64,000 nt of DNA from G963663315 sp963663315 (GTDB taxonomy: Bacteria > Pseudomonadota > Gammaproteobacteria > Arenicellales > Poriferihabitantaceae), in NCBI GenBank assembly GCA_963663315.1, contig OY760176.1, forward strand, positions 1,240,001-1,304,000, in the 5' to 3' direction. Positions within the stretch are counted from its first letter, which is position 1, and each line of letters starts with the position of its first letter. The notes beneath the pieces were generated by a model. The model was given only the letters and a program-made list of their open reading frames with translations. It was not told where the DNA came from and made no database searches. A program made the position numbers and the translations under genes. Shown in pieces: positions 17,124 through 25,536 of the stretch.

Positions 17124-17780
17124 TTGATAAATAACGTCGAAACCGTACTGTTCGATCTGGACGGCACTCTACTTGATACCCACCTCGATCTGAGTGGCGC
17201 TCTTAACATGGTTCTGGAAGACCATGGACAACCTCCCCTGCCGACAGAAAGCCTGCGTTCTTTCGCCTCGAAAGGGGCAATGGTCATGGTGTGTCTGGCA
17301 TTCAAATGCGAACCCTGGGGCGATCAGGCGAAATTGTTGTTGAACCGGATGCTCCGTGCCTACGAAGAAAATATCGCAACCCACACCAGACTTTTCCCCG
17401 GCATGGATACGGTCCTTGAGAAAATCGAATCAAGCGAAAGAAGATGGGGAATTGTGACCAACAAACCCGGATATCTGACCGATAAGCTGCTGAATGTCCT
17501 TGCGATGCCTTCCACCCCCGGAGTGGTGATCAGCGGTGACACATTAAAGGTCAAAAAGCCCGATCCATTGCCGTTGATCCATGCCTGCAACAGTCTGGGG
17601 GGTGATCCGGCCAGTACGATTTACATCGGCGATGACGAACGCGATGTCCAGGCCGGCAAAAACGCCGGAATGGTTACCCTGGCCGCATCCTATGGCTACA
17701 TTGTTGACGGAGAAGACCCCCATGCCTGGGGCGCCGATGGTGTGATTGACCGGGCAGTTGACATCCTCCCCTGGTTGTAG
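17124..17780 (+). CDS. mupP: HAD-family phosphatase, MupP / phosphoglycolate phosphatase-like
   Basis: 218-aa haloacid dehalogenase-fold phosphatase. HAD motifs: FDLDGTLLDT (nucleophile Asp near residue 11), IVTNKP (motif II), KKPDP (motif III) and YIGDDERDVQAGKNAG (motif IV). In Pseudomonas the gene after ubiG is mupP, the N-acetylmuramate-6-phosphate phosphatase of the peptidoglycan recycling bypass; identical order suggests the same here. Otherwise it would be annotated gph. The start is a TTG at 17124, the only plausible codon before the DLDGT motif. It probably overlaps or abuts the start region of panC. Confidence 0.82.
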   Translation: MINNVETVLFDLDGTLLDTHLDLSGALNMVLEDHGQPPLPTESLRSFASKGAMVMVCLAFKCEPWGDQAKLLLNRMLRAYEENIATHTRLFPGMDTVLEKIESSERRWGIVTNKPGYLTDKLLNVLAMPSTPGVVISGDTLKVKKPDPLPLIHACNSLGGDPASTIYIGDDERDVQAGKNAGMVTLAASYGYIVDGEDPHAWGADGVIDRAVDILPWL

Positions 17781-17799
17781 GCTGAAATCTGCCCGGCCG

Positions 17800-18678
17800 T
17801 TGATCACCAGATTATTCTCACCCCGGGATGCTGCCGGATGGTGCAATCAGATGCGCCGCGACGGACTGTCGATCGGTTATGTCCCCACCATGGGCGCATT
17901 GCATGGTGGTCATCTGGCGCTGGTCAGAAATGCTGCTGAAAATAATGATGTCTGCTGCGCCAGTATTTTTGTCAATCCGTTGCAATTCAACAATCCTGAG
18001 GACCTGGCAAAATATCCCGCAAATCGGGACAGGGATTGCCTGCTGTTGTCGCAAGCCAACTGCAATATGGTCTACACGGGAAGTCTCCGGCAGTTTTTTC
18101 CGGACAGTGCGGATATGACCACCATTCCCCTGCTGGATGCAGGTAACACAGCATCGGGGCTGGAGGGCCTCTATCGACCCGGGCATCTTGAAGGCGTTGT
18201 TACCATTGTGGACCGACTGTTCAGAACCGTAGGCGATTGCTCGGCATATTTTGGTGAGAAGGATTTTCAGCAATCCCTGGTAGTCAGGGATCTGTCGAAG
18301 AACCTTTCGCGCGAGAACAGAAAAATCAATGTCATTGTTCATCCAACCGTACGCGAGCCATCTGGACTGGCCATGTCATCCCGGAATCAGCGCCTGTCGA
18401 AAAATCAAAGGTCGATAGCGCCAAAACTATATGAAGCGCTCTGCACTGCCAGGGATGCCTGGCAAAAAGGAGTAAGGGATCCCGTCACTCTGGAAAATAT
18501 AATGCATCAAATTTTACGGCTTCCGGAAATTCGGATTGAGTATGCTGCGATCAGGGATGGGGCCAACTGGACCCGGCAAACCCCATCAGCCGCGATTGAA
18601 TCTCCAAGGGCCCTGATTGCCGTTTATCTGGGTGAGGTCAGGTTGATTGATAATTTGTTTCTCGGCATTGAGCCCTGA
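17800..18678 (+). CDS. panC: Pantothenate synthetase
   Basis: ATP-dependent ligation of pantoate and beta-alanine in coenzyme A biosynthesis. The HIGH-type motif is PTMGALHGGHL; other landmarks are FVNPLQFNNPEDLAKYP, RPGHLEGVVTIVDRLF, YFGEKDFQQ and the KMSKS-like region REPSGLAMSSRNQRLS. The frame is open from 17746, inside mupP; a TTG at 17800 gives an N-terminus (MITRLFSPRDA) of the usual distance, about 27 residues, before PTMG. The start remains uncertain. panB and panD are not adjacent, which is unusual because panB-panC are normally paired. Confidence 0.88.
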   Translation: MITRLFSPRDAAGWCNQMRRDGLSIGYVPTMGALHGGHLALVRNAAENNDVCCASIFVNPLQFNNPEDLAKYPANRDRDCLLLSQANCNMVYTGSLRQFFPDSADMTTIPLLDAGNTASGLEGLYRPGHLEGVVTIVDRLFRTVGDCSAYFGEKDFQQSLVVRDLSKNLSRENRKINVIVHPTVREPSGLAMSSRNQRLSKNQRSIAPKLYEALCTARDAWQKGVRDPVTLENIMHQILRLPEIRIEYAAIRDGANWTRQTPSAAIESPRALIAVYLGEVRLIDNLFLGIEP

Positions 18679-18741
18679 ATCATTTCAAATCCAGACAAAC
18701 TATAAAAAGGTCAACCCGATAGCCGGTAATGCGTGTAATTT

Positions 18742-19929
18742 TCATATTGTCTTTATTGATTTTCCTCTTTTTATACTTGCCTCCCCGTATTTATTCTTTA
18801 TTTCGTCAGCCAGTGAATCCAGCAACTGTTTTTTATCGCTTCGAGTATTTTTCGGATCCAATTTATTAAAAACCTCATCAAAAATCGTGGTTTGCTGTCT
18901 TTCATTTTCTCCAAAGCCGGACATCCTCACCCCTGCGAGTCGAATTAAAACTGGCTTGTTCTTCAGCGTTTTTTGCAGGATTTTTTTGGCGGCCTGCCAT
19001 ATATCGTCGGTCGTATTGGTATAAAAATCCAGACTTCTGGAACGGGTAATTGTCTTGAAATCATCATATCTGATTTTCACAGTGACCGTTTTCCCTTTAA
19101 TCCCGGCTTCCCGCAGTCGATATCCAATACCTTCAACCATATAAAGCACGCTTGATTCAATCGAACCATACTCGGTAATGTCGTGCTCAAAAGTCATTTC
19201 CTGGGAAACCGATTTGACTTCATTGTCGGGGGTGACTTCCCGGTCGTCAATTCCATGCGCCAGATTCCACAACTGTTGCCCGTATTTGCCGAACTGCCTG
19301 ATCAGAAATTGCTTTGGATGTGATCTCAGATCGCGTACTGAATTGATCTTGAATCCGGCAAGCCGTGCCTGGGTAACCTTACCCACTCCCCATATTCGTT
19401 CGACCGGTAATGAATCAAGAAAGGATTGAACCTGTTCAGAATGAATCACTGTAAATCCATCCGGTTTACCGTAGTCGCTGGCAAGTTTTGCCAAAAACTT
19501 GTTCGGTGCAGCCCCAACAGATGCAATCAGATCCAATTCCAGTTTGATATCTGACTTGATGCGTTTGCCTATTTCAATCGCACCCCCGTATAACCTTTCA
19601 CTACCACGGGGGTCCAGAAATGCCTCATCAAGAGACAAAGGCTCGACCCTCGGAGTATAACGATTGAATATGGCGCGAATTTGCCGGGATACCTGACTAT
19701 ATAAATTCCCCCGCGGTTTGATAATAATCAGGTCAGGGCATCGTTTGACCGCGGTAGCCGTAGGCATCGCACTGTGTATACCAAATTCCCTGGCTGCATA
19801 ATTCGCTGCTGCAACCACTCCTCTGGCAGAAGCCTGACCACCGACAATCAGGGGTCTCCCCTTCAAACCCGGATTCTCCCGCTCTTCCACAGAAGCATAA
19901 TATGCATCCATATCTATATGCAGAATCAT
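18742..19929 (-). CDS. dinB: DNA polymerase IV (Y-family)
   Basis: Error-prone translesion polymerase. 395 aa with the catalytic MILHIDMDAYYASVEERENP N-terminus (Asp6, Asp8), RPLIVGG, SLDEAFLDPRG (catalytic Asp-Glu, about 101-111), the helix-hairpin-helix region (VERIWGVGKVTQARLAGFKI) and a little-finger domain ending in RLAGVRMSGF. The C-terminus extends about 40 residues beyond the E. coli protein and is lysine-rich. It is divergent from ccmA with about 100 bp between the starts. No LexA box of the canonical CTG-N10-CAG form was recognised there. Confidence 0.92.
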   Translation of the reverse strand: MILHIDMDAYYASVEERENPGLKGRPLIVGGQASARGVVAAANYAAREFGIHSAMPTATAVKRCPDLIIIKPRGNLYSQVSRQIRAIFNRYTPRVEPLSLDEAFLDPRGSERLYGGAIEIGKRIKSDIKLELDLIASVGAAPNKFLAKLASDYGKPDGFTVIHSEQVQSFLDSLPVERIWGVGKVTQARLAGFKINSVRDLRSHPKQFLIRQFGKYGQQLWNLAHGIDDREVTPDNEVKSVSQEMTFEHDITEYGSIESSVLYMVEGIGYRLREAGIKGKTVTVKIRYDDFKTITRSRSLDFYTNTTDDIWQAAKKILQKTLKNKPVLIRLAGVRMSGFGENERQQTTIFDEVFNKLDPKNTRSDKKQLLDSLADEIKNKYGEASIKRGKSIKTI

Positions 19930-20026
19930 CTTTCAATCCATAATCCTGGCAGAAATTATTTAAGGCTGTCTGGTATCATCGTCTGGGGTACACTCAGGAT
20001 TTTAACGGAATAATACCCACAACGTC

Positions 20027-20641
20027 ATGTATTCTTCTGAATCTTGCCTGGAAGTGTCCAATTTGTCCTGTGAAAGAGGGTTCAGACAGTTGTTTGATAA
20101 TCTGTGTTTCAGGCTGGAAGCCGGGGAGATCGCCCATATTACCGGGCTCAATGGGGCAGGCAAGACAACCCTGTTACGTGCAATCGCTGGATTATTTCAA
20201 CCTGAATCCGGTGAAATCACCCTGGATGGAGATACAATTCCGGAACATCATTCCGGGATCGCTTACCTGGGGCATAAAATCGCATTGAGAGGCAGTCTTA
20301 CTGCCAGAGAAAATCTCGAATTTGCCGAAAATATTCACGGTATATATTCGGATATTTCTATAGATGAATCATTTAACATTTTAAATGCAATAGATTATTC
20401 CGATCTCCCGGTGTCGGAATTGTCTGCCGGTCAAAAACAACGCATCGCGCTTGCCAGAGTATTAAGGACAGATGCTCCGCTATGGCTATTGGACGAACCC
20501 GCCACGTCACTGGACAGCGACGGAGTCCTGGTAGTCCAGCAACTTATCGACCAACACGCGAAGAAAAACGGTCTCACCCTGTATACCAGCCATCAGCCAT
20601 TGCACCTGTCCACAAGTTGCCTTAAAACAATTCATATCTGA
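20027..20641 (+). CDS. ccmA: Cytochrome c biogenesis ABC transporter ATP-binding protein
   Basis: 204-aa ATPase that, with CcmB, drives release of holo-CcmE from CcmC/CcmD during System I cytochrome c maturation. Walker A GLNGAGKTTLL (about 43-53), signature LSAGQKQRIALAR (about 134-146), Walker B LLDEPATSLD (about 154-163) and the H-loop in YTSHQPL are all intact. It is the first gene of the ccm operon, followed by ccmB 34 bp later. No defect is visible, so the split of the operon downstream has not obviously inactivated it. Confidence 0.92.
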   Translation: MYSSESCLEVSNLSCERGFRQLFDNLCFRLEAGEIAHITGLNGAGKTTLLRAIAGLFQPESGEITLDGDTIPEHHSGIAYLGHKIALRGSLTARENLEFAENIHGIYSDISIDESFNILNAIDYSDLPVSELSAGQKQRIALARVLRTDAPLWLLDEPATSLDSDGVLVVQQLIDQHAKKNGLTLYTSHQPLHLSTSCLKTIHI

Positions 20642-20675
20642 AAAACAGCTGAAATCCAGCAGCATCCACATCGCC

Positions 20676-21365
20676 TTGAAATTGAACTCCCCTTCCCTTA
20701 CCCGTGTATTCATCAGCGTAATCAAGCGAGACACTTATCTGGCATTGAGAAATATCGGTGAATTTGCTTATCCGGTATTGTTTTTCGTGATTACCGTGTG
20801 TTTGTATCCGTTCGCAATCGGTCCGGACTCAGAGTTGCTTGTAACGGTATCGCCAGGCATCATCTGGGTGTCGGCACTGTTGGCGACCCTGTTTGCCCTG
20901 GACGGGATGTTCAAATCCGACTATGACGACGGCAATCTGGAACAATTCATTTTAAGTCCATACCCTCTTCCACTGCTGGTCTGTGCCAAAGTTCTTGCGC
21001 ACTGGTTGATGACAGGATTTCCGCTCATTCTGAGTGCGCTGGTACTGGGATGGTTAATGAAACTGCCCGACTCTGCATTGCAGGCTCTATTTATAAGTCT
21101 GTTGATCGGAACTCCAGGGCTGAGCATAGCTGGCGCCATCGGCTCCGCGTTAACGGTCGGGCTGAAAAAAAGCGGGCTGCTCCTCACCCTGATCGTCATG
21201 CCGATATATGTCCCGATACTGATATTCGGTACTGGCGCTATACAGGCGGGACTGCTGCAACTCGACTGGTCCGGTCAAATCTGGTTCCTGTCAGCCATCG
21301 TCGTCTTCTTCATCACCCTGGCGCCCATCACCATCTCCACCGCACTAAAAATCAGCCTGAACTGA
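20676..21365 (+). CDS. ccmB: Heme exporter protein CcmB
   Basis: 229-aa integral membrane protein with six hydrophobic segments; motifs FALDGMFKSDYDDGNLEQ (about 68-85) and GTPGLSIAGAIGSALTVGLKKSG (from about 146) are typical of CcmB. Partner of CcmA. The start is TTG 20676 in a good position relative to the ccmA stop. Its last codons (ATC AGC CTG AAC TGA) lie within a repeat: a second copy of the tail, with synonymous changes, is at 21440-21456, and a larger copy of about 106 bp is at 25156-25262. ccmC, normally the next gene, is about 11 kb downstream. Confidence 0.92.
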   Translation: MKLNSPSLTRVFISVIKRDTYLALRNIGEFAYPVLFFVITVCLYPFAIGPDSELLVTVSPGIIWVSALLATLFALDGMFKSDYDDGNLEQFILSPYPLPLLVCAKVLAHWLMTGFPLILSALVLGWLMKLPDSALQALFISLLIGTPGLSIAGAIGSALTVGLKKSGLLLTLIVMPIYVPILIFGTGAIQAGLLQLDWSGQIWFLSAIVVFFITLAPITISTALKISLN

Positions 21366-21416
21366 ACCTGCCCGCAATCGTAGGGACAATCCCCCCGTGG
21401 TTGTCCCAGACATCCC
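21311..21416 (+). repeat. Left copy of insert-flanking repeat (ccmB tail plus palindrome)
   Basis: The last 55 bp of ccmB plus 51 bp beyond, ending in gggacaatccccccgtggtt and gtcccagacatcccc. Inside it GGGACAA (21383-21389) and TTGTCCC (21401-21407) are perfect inverted arms around an 11-nt loop. The whole segment recurs with few differences at 25156-25262, and its palindromic core recurs at 32291-32323. A further partial tail copy, atcagtttgaactgaacctg, starts at 21440. Confidence 0.85.
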
Positions 21417-21488
21417 CCGTTTCCGCGGGAAATCTGAGGATCAGTTTGAACTGAACCTGACCGCAATCTCAGGTAAGATCAATGATTG

Positions 21489-22790
21489 TCAAGCAGCCCA
21501 TAAACTGCTTACAGGCAGTGCGAAGCAGCGGTCTCCGAACGGAAGAGATTGATCTCCAAGGTAGAAAACAAGCCCCGTTACAGTCCGTGTGCAACCAGGG
21601 CCCTTGCTTGCGAACCATTTAATGTGCCGAAAATCTTCCGCTCTCACTGTTGCCGACGCTTTCACCTCAACGCCAACTATATGCGTATCCGCATCGACAA
21701 CAATATCGATTTCACGCTTGTCACGACTCCGCCAATGATAGAGCCGTACATCCCGGTTTTGGAACGGCAGGCAGCGAACCAATTCATTAAACACAAAGCT
21801 TTCAAGCAACCCGCCTAACGCAGAAGGGTTTGCCGAAACATCGAAAGTATCAGGAGTAAAGTGACGCAATGCGCAGGCGATGCCAGTATCAACAAAGTGG
21901 TATTTCGCAATCCTTATGTCACGACTACCTTCGCCAGATGCCCAATGCCCAAGTCGGATGATGACAGACAGTTTGGTCAGAACATTGAGATATTGTTCGA
22001 CCGTGACTCCCTGAATACCTAAATCCTTTGCAAGCGAAGATATACTCACTTCCGCACTGGTCCTTGTAGCCATTTGGTCAATCAAGCGTCTCAACGCATC
22101 CGGCTTTCGGATGGGGAAGACGTCGGCCACATCGCGTTCAACCACAGTATCAATGTAAGATCGATATTGTCTTTGTCGGGCACGGAGGGGCAGGTCGCGA
22201 ATATCGGGATAGCCGCCTGCCAGAATAAAGTCGATATACTCGTCGCGTGTCCTGACTTCAGGTTTCGGCGTATCGGAAAGTTCTGGTATTTCGCGCATTG
22301 CCCAATCAAGAATCGTGGACGGTGCACATCCGGTAATCTCGGCGATATTCAGAGGCCAAAGTTTGAGTGTGAGGACACGTCCTGCGAGGGAATCTGACAC
22401 ATTGGCTGCGGTAAAGACATTGGACGAACCGGTTAGCAGGAATTGTCCTCTACGACGGTCTTCATCCACGATACGTTTGATGGCGAGCGCAAGGGACCTG
22501 GAGCGCTGCGCTTCATCAATGACAAGTGGGGCATCTCCAAGGCTTTTTCGTTTTGATGCTAAAAGACCCGCCGCATCAGCCTCGATTGCGCTCAAGATCA
22601 CTTCGTTATCAAGTGTCAGAAATTCGCCTCCGCCATAGAGGTCACGCACAAGCGTTGTCTTCCCAACCTGCCTTGGTCCAACCAGATTGACGATACGCGA
22701 CATTTGCAATGCATCAAGCAATTCGGCCTGCATATGCCTTGGAAGAGTGTGAACCCGGGTATTCATCTCGGTCCGCTGAAAGTTTGACAA
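21489..22790 (-). CDS. AAA_14 / DUF4143 ATPase
   Basis: ATPase of the archaeal-type AAA_14 family with a C-terminal DUF4143 nuclease-like domain. Walker A VGPRQVGKTTL (about 37-47), Walker B LVIDEAQR (about 90-97), a sensor LLTGSSN (about 118-124) and the ILAGGYPD motif (about 191-198). The C-terminus has SALGGLLESFVFNEL and HWRSRDKREIDIVVD then VGVEVKAS, the D-ExK arrangement of a PD-(D/E)XK-like fold. The cellular role of this family is unclear; members are abundant on mobile and accessory regions and some have been proposed as toxins or defence proteins. ATG 22766 (MNTRVHTLPRHMQAELL) is an alternative to TTG 22790. A tandem repeat precedes it (22799-22891). It lies in the insert that splits ccm. 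Confidence 0.85.
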   Translation of the reverse strand: MSNFQRTEMNTRVHTLPRHMQAELLDALQMSRIVNLVGPRQVGKTTLVRDLYGGGEFLTLDNEVILSAIEADAAGLLASKRKSLGDAPLVIDEAQRSRSLALAIKRIVDEDRRRGQFLLTGSSNVFTAANVSDSLAGRVLTLKLWPLNIAEITGCAPSTILDWAMREIPELSDTPKPEVRTRDEYIDFILAGGYPDIRDLPLRARQRQYRSYIDTVVERDVADVFPIRKPDALRRLIDQMATRTSAEVSISSLAKDLGIQGVTVEQYLNVLTKLSVIIRLGHWASGEGSRDIRIAKYHFVDTGIACALRHFTPDTFDVSANPSALGGLLESFVFNELVRCLPFQNRDVRLYHWRSRDKREIDIVVDADTHIVGVEVKASATVRAEDFRHIKWFASKGPGCTRTVTGLVFYLGDQSLPFGDRCFALPVSSLWAA

Positions 22791-22798
22791 TTCGTATA

Positions 22799-22891
22799 CT
22801 ATAAAGTCTCCGGATTGTACATTAGGAACTCCGCGGATTGTACATTAAGAACTCCGCGGATTTATCATTAGGAACTTCGCGGATTTATCAT
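22799..22891 (-). repeat. Four tandem 23-bp repeats with overlapping mini-ORFs upstream of the DUF4143 gene
   Basis: Unit of exactly 23 bp, minus-strand consensus ATGTACAATCCGCGGAGTTC plus CTA, repeated four times with starts at 22891, 22868, 22845 and 22822. Each unit centres on the palindrome TCCGCGGA (degenerate in the first and last). Read on the minus strand each is an eight-codon mini-ORF (MINPRSS*, MINPRSS*, MYNPRSS*, MYNPETL*), and each stop overlaps the next start as TAATG. It ends 8 bp before the start of the ORF at 22790. It could be a set of operator sites, a translational-coupling leader, or a simple tandem repeat. Confidence 0.8.
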
Positions 22892-22947
22892 TAGAGATGG
22901 GAATTATGTATTTGACTGTTAGCAAGAAACGGAAATGTCGTTGTGGA

Positions 22948-22965
22948 TTCCCGCTTCCGCGGGAA
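22948..22965. repeat. Small palindromic intergenic repeat
   Basis: TTCCCGC (22948-22954) and GCGGGAA (22959-22965) with a 4-nt loop, followed by agacgaggggcggg. It resembles the REP-like ttcccgc/gcgggaa palindromes common between proteobacterial genes. A related half, gtttccgcgggaa, occurs at 21419-21431 on the other side of the DUF4143 gene. On the plus strand it is followed by no T-run. Confidence 0.6.
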
Positions 22966-22990
22966 AGACGAGGGGCGGGATGCTGCGTCG

Positions 22991-23467
22991 TCAGCCAAGT
23001 GCAGTTGTTAATTGGTCATCGCACTTGAGCAGTTTAACCCGTGTCAATTTCCCACGGAACTGAACGTTTAGGGACCGGAGGCTCTTTAGAATTTCCCTGT
23101 GGGTACCCCCTCCATGCACCAAAACCGGAACAAATTCGAACTGTGTCTTTGATGGGAGCCAAACACCAGCCTGATCAGCGCCCTTCTGGAGTTGTTCCAC
23201 TGCATCGCTGGCGCTCGGCACTTTTCCGCTCTTAAGCTCAATAGGCACCACCTGCGCCATGACCTGCGTTTTGTGTTTTTCTCCGACGTACAAATAATCG
23301 CACCGTTTCTGATCATCGGGGATTCCCAAGGCCTTGCAGTCCATATCAACAATAATGCGGTTTAACGGTAAGCCCTGCAAGCCAACTTTACATCCACCCT
23401 TGTTGCAACTCGTGACATGGCAGCGCTCGGGCACTGACCCCTTCAATGCCTGAACAGCCCCGTTCAT
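22991..23467 (-). CDS. Small PD-(D/E)XK-like protein paired with an ATPase
   Basis: 158-aa protein I do not recognise by name. It starts with a cysteine-rich stretch (Cys16, Cys21, Cys26, Cys44, Cys56), then RCDYLYV with Asp57 and VVPIELKSGK with Glu77 and Lys79, the D...ExK spacing of a restriction-endonuclease-like fold. The second half (FVPVLVHGGG, about residues 111-120) continues as an alpha/beta pattern. Its ATG at 23467 immediately follows the stop codon of the upstream ATPase gene at 23468, so the two are almost certainly translated together. An effector nuclease of a two-gene defence system is the simplest reading, but it is inference. Confidence 0.65.
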   Translation of the reverse strand: MNGAVQALKGSVPERCHVTSCNKGGCKVGLQGLPLNRIIVDMDCKALGIPDDQKRCDYLYVGEKHKTQVMAQVVPIELKSGKVPSASDAVEQLQKGADQAGVWLPSKTQFEFVPVLVHGGGTHREILKSLRSLNVQFRGKLTRVKLLKCDDQLTTALG

Positions 23468-24997
23468 TTATTTTTTACTATCCTGGATACGATTGAATAT
23501 ATTCGCGCTGTCGTTGTACAGTTCCTCACTGACTGTATCAAAATCGGCGGGATACAGACCGGTTTCACTATCTAATTCAACTTCTTCCACAACCGAACCC
23601 TGCGGATGTTTTTTTTGTTTGAACAGCCAGGCGCCTACCTGGTCCGGGCGCAGGGCGATATTTTCATCGGATAGTTCCTTGCGCTGTTTTTTGGAAAGAC
23701 TGGATCGCTGTACGATATTGGCGAGTTCTTCAAGCACCCATTCACTGTGTGTGGTGATGATTACGCGGATACCGGAATCAACCAGCAACGCAAGCTGGCG
23801 GGTGAATTCAACCTGCATAGCTGGATGCAGATGTGATTCCGGCTCCTCGACAATCAGGACATTGCCGGGCATAACCCAATGACGCAGATACAACACCACG
23901 GGCGCAAGCTCCGAAACCATGGATGAAGCGTTCATTAAAGGCAGGTCGTCCTGCCATCCCTCCGGTCGGTAGGCGAAGCGCGGATAATTCGTGATCTCTG
24001 ATCGGTCTATATGTACCGATCCACCGAGAATAGCCTTTTCGATCCTTGTGCCATGGCCCTGGGACTTACCGCCCCGATATGACGGATGGTCATGATCAAT
24101 CAACTGTTCAAGGAAATCAGCCAGCACACCCGACAGCACGGGTGTCCGTGCGGCCGGGCGCAGTCCGGTCATCGCCGCACTTTCAATCAGGGCGCTGACA
24201 ACCACATTGTGCGCATGCATCACCCCGGTTCTGTCAGCCGGGAGATAGAATGCAGTATCATTCAGGGGGCCGAAGAGGGCGGGACGGGTGAAATCGACTA
24301 AGGCCTCGATCAATCGCCAAAACATAAAATGCTTTTCTGGATCATTCGGGGGCAAATCAGAATATCTGTCAAGCAAGTGGTTAATGCGCCGATAAAGGTA
24401 CCAGGGTTTACCCTGGATTATTATTCCTTCGGGAACTGATACCTTGAGTTCTGTTTTTTGTGGCTTCAACGTCAATCTATGTTCAAGCGATGCCGAATCG
24501 TTCGGAAGACGCCTTCGAATATCGATGCGTGCGCCGCCCCTGCTTTTTTTCCGGATAAATTTGCTGGTCTCGTCGATGCCAAAACATCTGAGAAGCTCAA
24601 GACCAAGTAGATCGCCCTGCGTGTTGAACTCTGATTGAATCTTATCCGAGATAAAATCGGGAAGAACAATGGACTTTGTGCTCTCTGGTTTTAGTCTGTC
24701 ACCACTCCCAAATTCTTGTTGCAGCCATTTGAAAGTGGCATCAACCTTATCCTGGGATGGCATCTCTTCGTCTTTCCTAGACATCCGGGATGGTCGGTGC
24801 AAGAGGAAACCATGTATCCTTTCGCGATCACTGAAATACCGATGCAACGCATAGATCAGAATCGCCAACCAGGATTTTCCGGTATTGCTTGTCCCGACGA
24901 ACACCGTCAATGGGCGTAAATCAATCCTGGCTTCGCGGATCGGTCCAAAATTTGACACTTCGAGTTCGAGCGAATCTTTGGTCACGTTATCGTTCAT
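23468..24997 (-). CDS. AAA family (ABC/OLD-like) ATPase of a two-gene module
   Basis: 509-aa ATPase of the SMC/ABC-like AAA_15/AAA_21 group. The N-terminus LELEVSNFGPIREARIDL and Walker A VGTSNTGKSW (about 34-43) are typical. The C-terminal half carries the Walker B/D-loop LIVEEPESHLHPAMQVEF (about 379-396) and the switch histidine in IITTHSEW (about 411-418). The roughly 330 residues between contain a helical insertion with many charged residues. No TOPRIM domain follows, unlike OLD nucleases. The adjacent PD-(D/E)XK-like gene starts on the next base after the stop. Similar ATPase plus effector pairs (for example Septu-, PARIS- and AbiL-type) are antiphage systems. This pair matches none of those by the second gene, so the role is inferred. 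Confidence 0.75.
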   Translation of the reverse strand: MNDNVTKDSLELEVSNFGPIREARIDLRPLTVFVGTSNTGKSWLAILIYALHRYFSDRERIHGFLLHRPSRMSRKDEEMPSQDKVDATFKWLQQEFGSGDRLKPESTKSIVLPDFISDKIQSEFNTQGDLLGLELLRCFGIDETSKFIRKKSRGGARIDIRRRLPNDSASLEHRLTLKPQKTELKVSVPEGIIIQGKPWYLYRRINHLLDRYSDLPPNDPEKHFMFWRLIEALVDFTRPALFGPLNDTAFYLPADRTGVMHAHNVVVSALIESAAMTGLRPAARTPVLSGVLADFLEQLIDHDHPSYRGGKSQGHGTRIEKAILGGSVHIDRSEITNYPRFAYRPEGWQDDLPLMNASSMVSELAPVVLYLRHWVMPGNVLIVEEPESHLHPAMQVEFTRQLALLVDSGIRVIITTHSEWVLEELANIVQRSSLSKKQRKELSDENIALRPDQVGAWLFKQKKHPQGSVVEEVELDSETGLYPADFDTVSEELYNDSANIFNRIQDSKK

Positions 24998-25536
24998 AAT
25001 CTTGCTCAGTTCCTGTATCTTCCCTGGTTTGTATGTCTGCGTCCCCTTCTCATCCCGGTGTCTGTGCTCGTCCCAACCGCCGCCATCATCACTCCCTCAA
25101 TGATGAGGAGTCGCTGATAATACTCCATCGGGGTCAGCAATCCAATCGCCGTCATCATCACCCTGGTGCCCATCACCATCTCCAGCGCACTAAAAATCAG
25201 CGCTGAACTGAACCTGCCCGCAATCGTAGGGACAATCCCCCCGTGGTTGTCCCAGACATCCCCGCTCCTCACGCTCCCGATGAACATCTTGCACAGGCGA
25301 TGCCATTATCAACAAAATGACTAACACGTTAAAAAAAATGTCTGTTATGTTCAATTCTGAACAAATCTTTCACTATAATATTTAGTCAGGACACATCAAT
25401 TCAGCTCTTCAACATGATGTTCTTAAAGCGCAGATACTGCATTTGGTTCATTCACATGATATGCACGAAATCAGTAGGCGTGCACACGCAAATTCTCGCT
25501 CTATTGACCACTGACGAACTGCCCACACAAAACATC
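24998..25536. other. Gene-free junction between the two insert modules
   Basis: About 540 bp without a convincing gene. It holds the middle repeat copy (25156-25262) and an AT-rich stretch (25300-25400) just before the enolase-family gene, presumably its promoter region: tataatatttag occurs at 25374-25385. An open frame on the minus strand over 25006-25287 is rejected because it reads through the duplicated ccmB tail in antisense. Confidence 0.6.
25156..25262 (+). repeat. Middle copy of insert-flanking repeat (duplicated ccmB tail plus palindrome)
   Basis: Nearly identical to 21311-21416: catcaccctggtgcccatca in place of catcaccctggcgcccatca, one g/c change in ctccagcgcac, and one extra base in cagcgctgaac. 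From ctgaactgaacctgcccgca onward through gggacaa-ttgtccc it is the same. It therefore contains a displaced, non-functional copy of the last 18 codons of ccmB with no ccmB upstream. It marks the boundary between the two modules of the insert. Confidence 0.85.

Noticed and set aside
22799..22891. CRISPR array candidate from regularly spaced repeats
   Set aside because: The units are contiguous 23-bp tandem repeats without distinct spacers, and no cas genes are nearby.
25006..25287. Minus-strand open frame of 93 aa
   Set aside because: It reads through the antisense of the displaced ccmB tail and palindromic repeat, with no protein family features.
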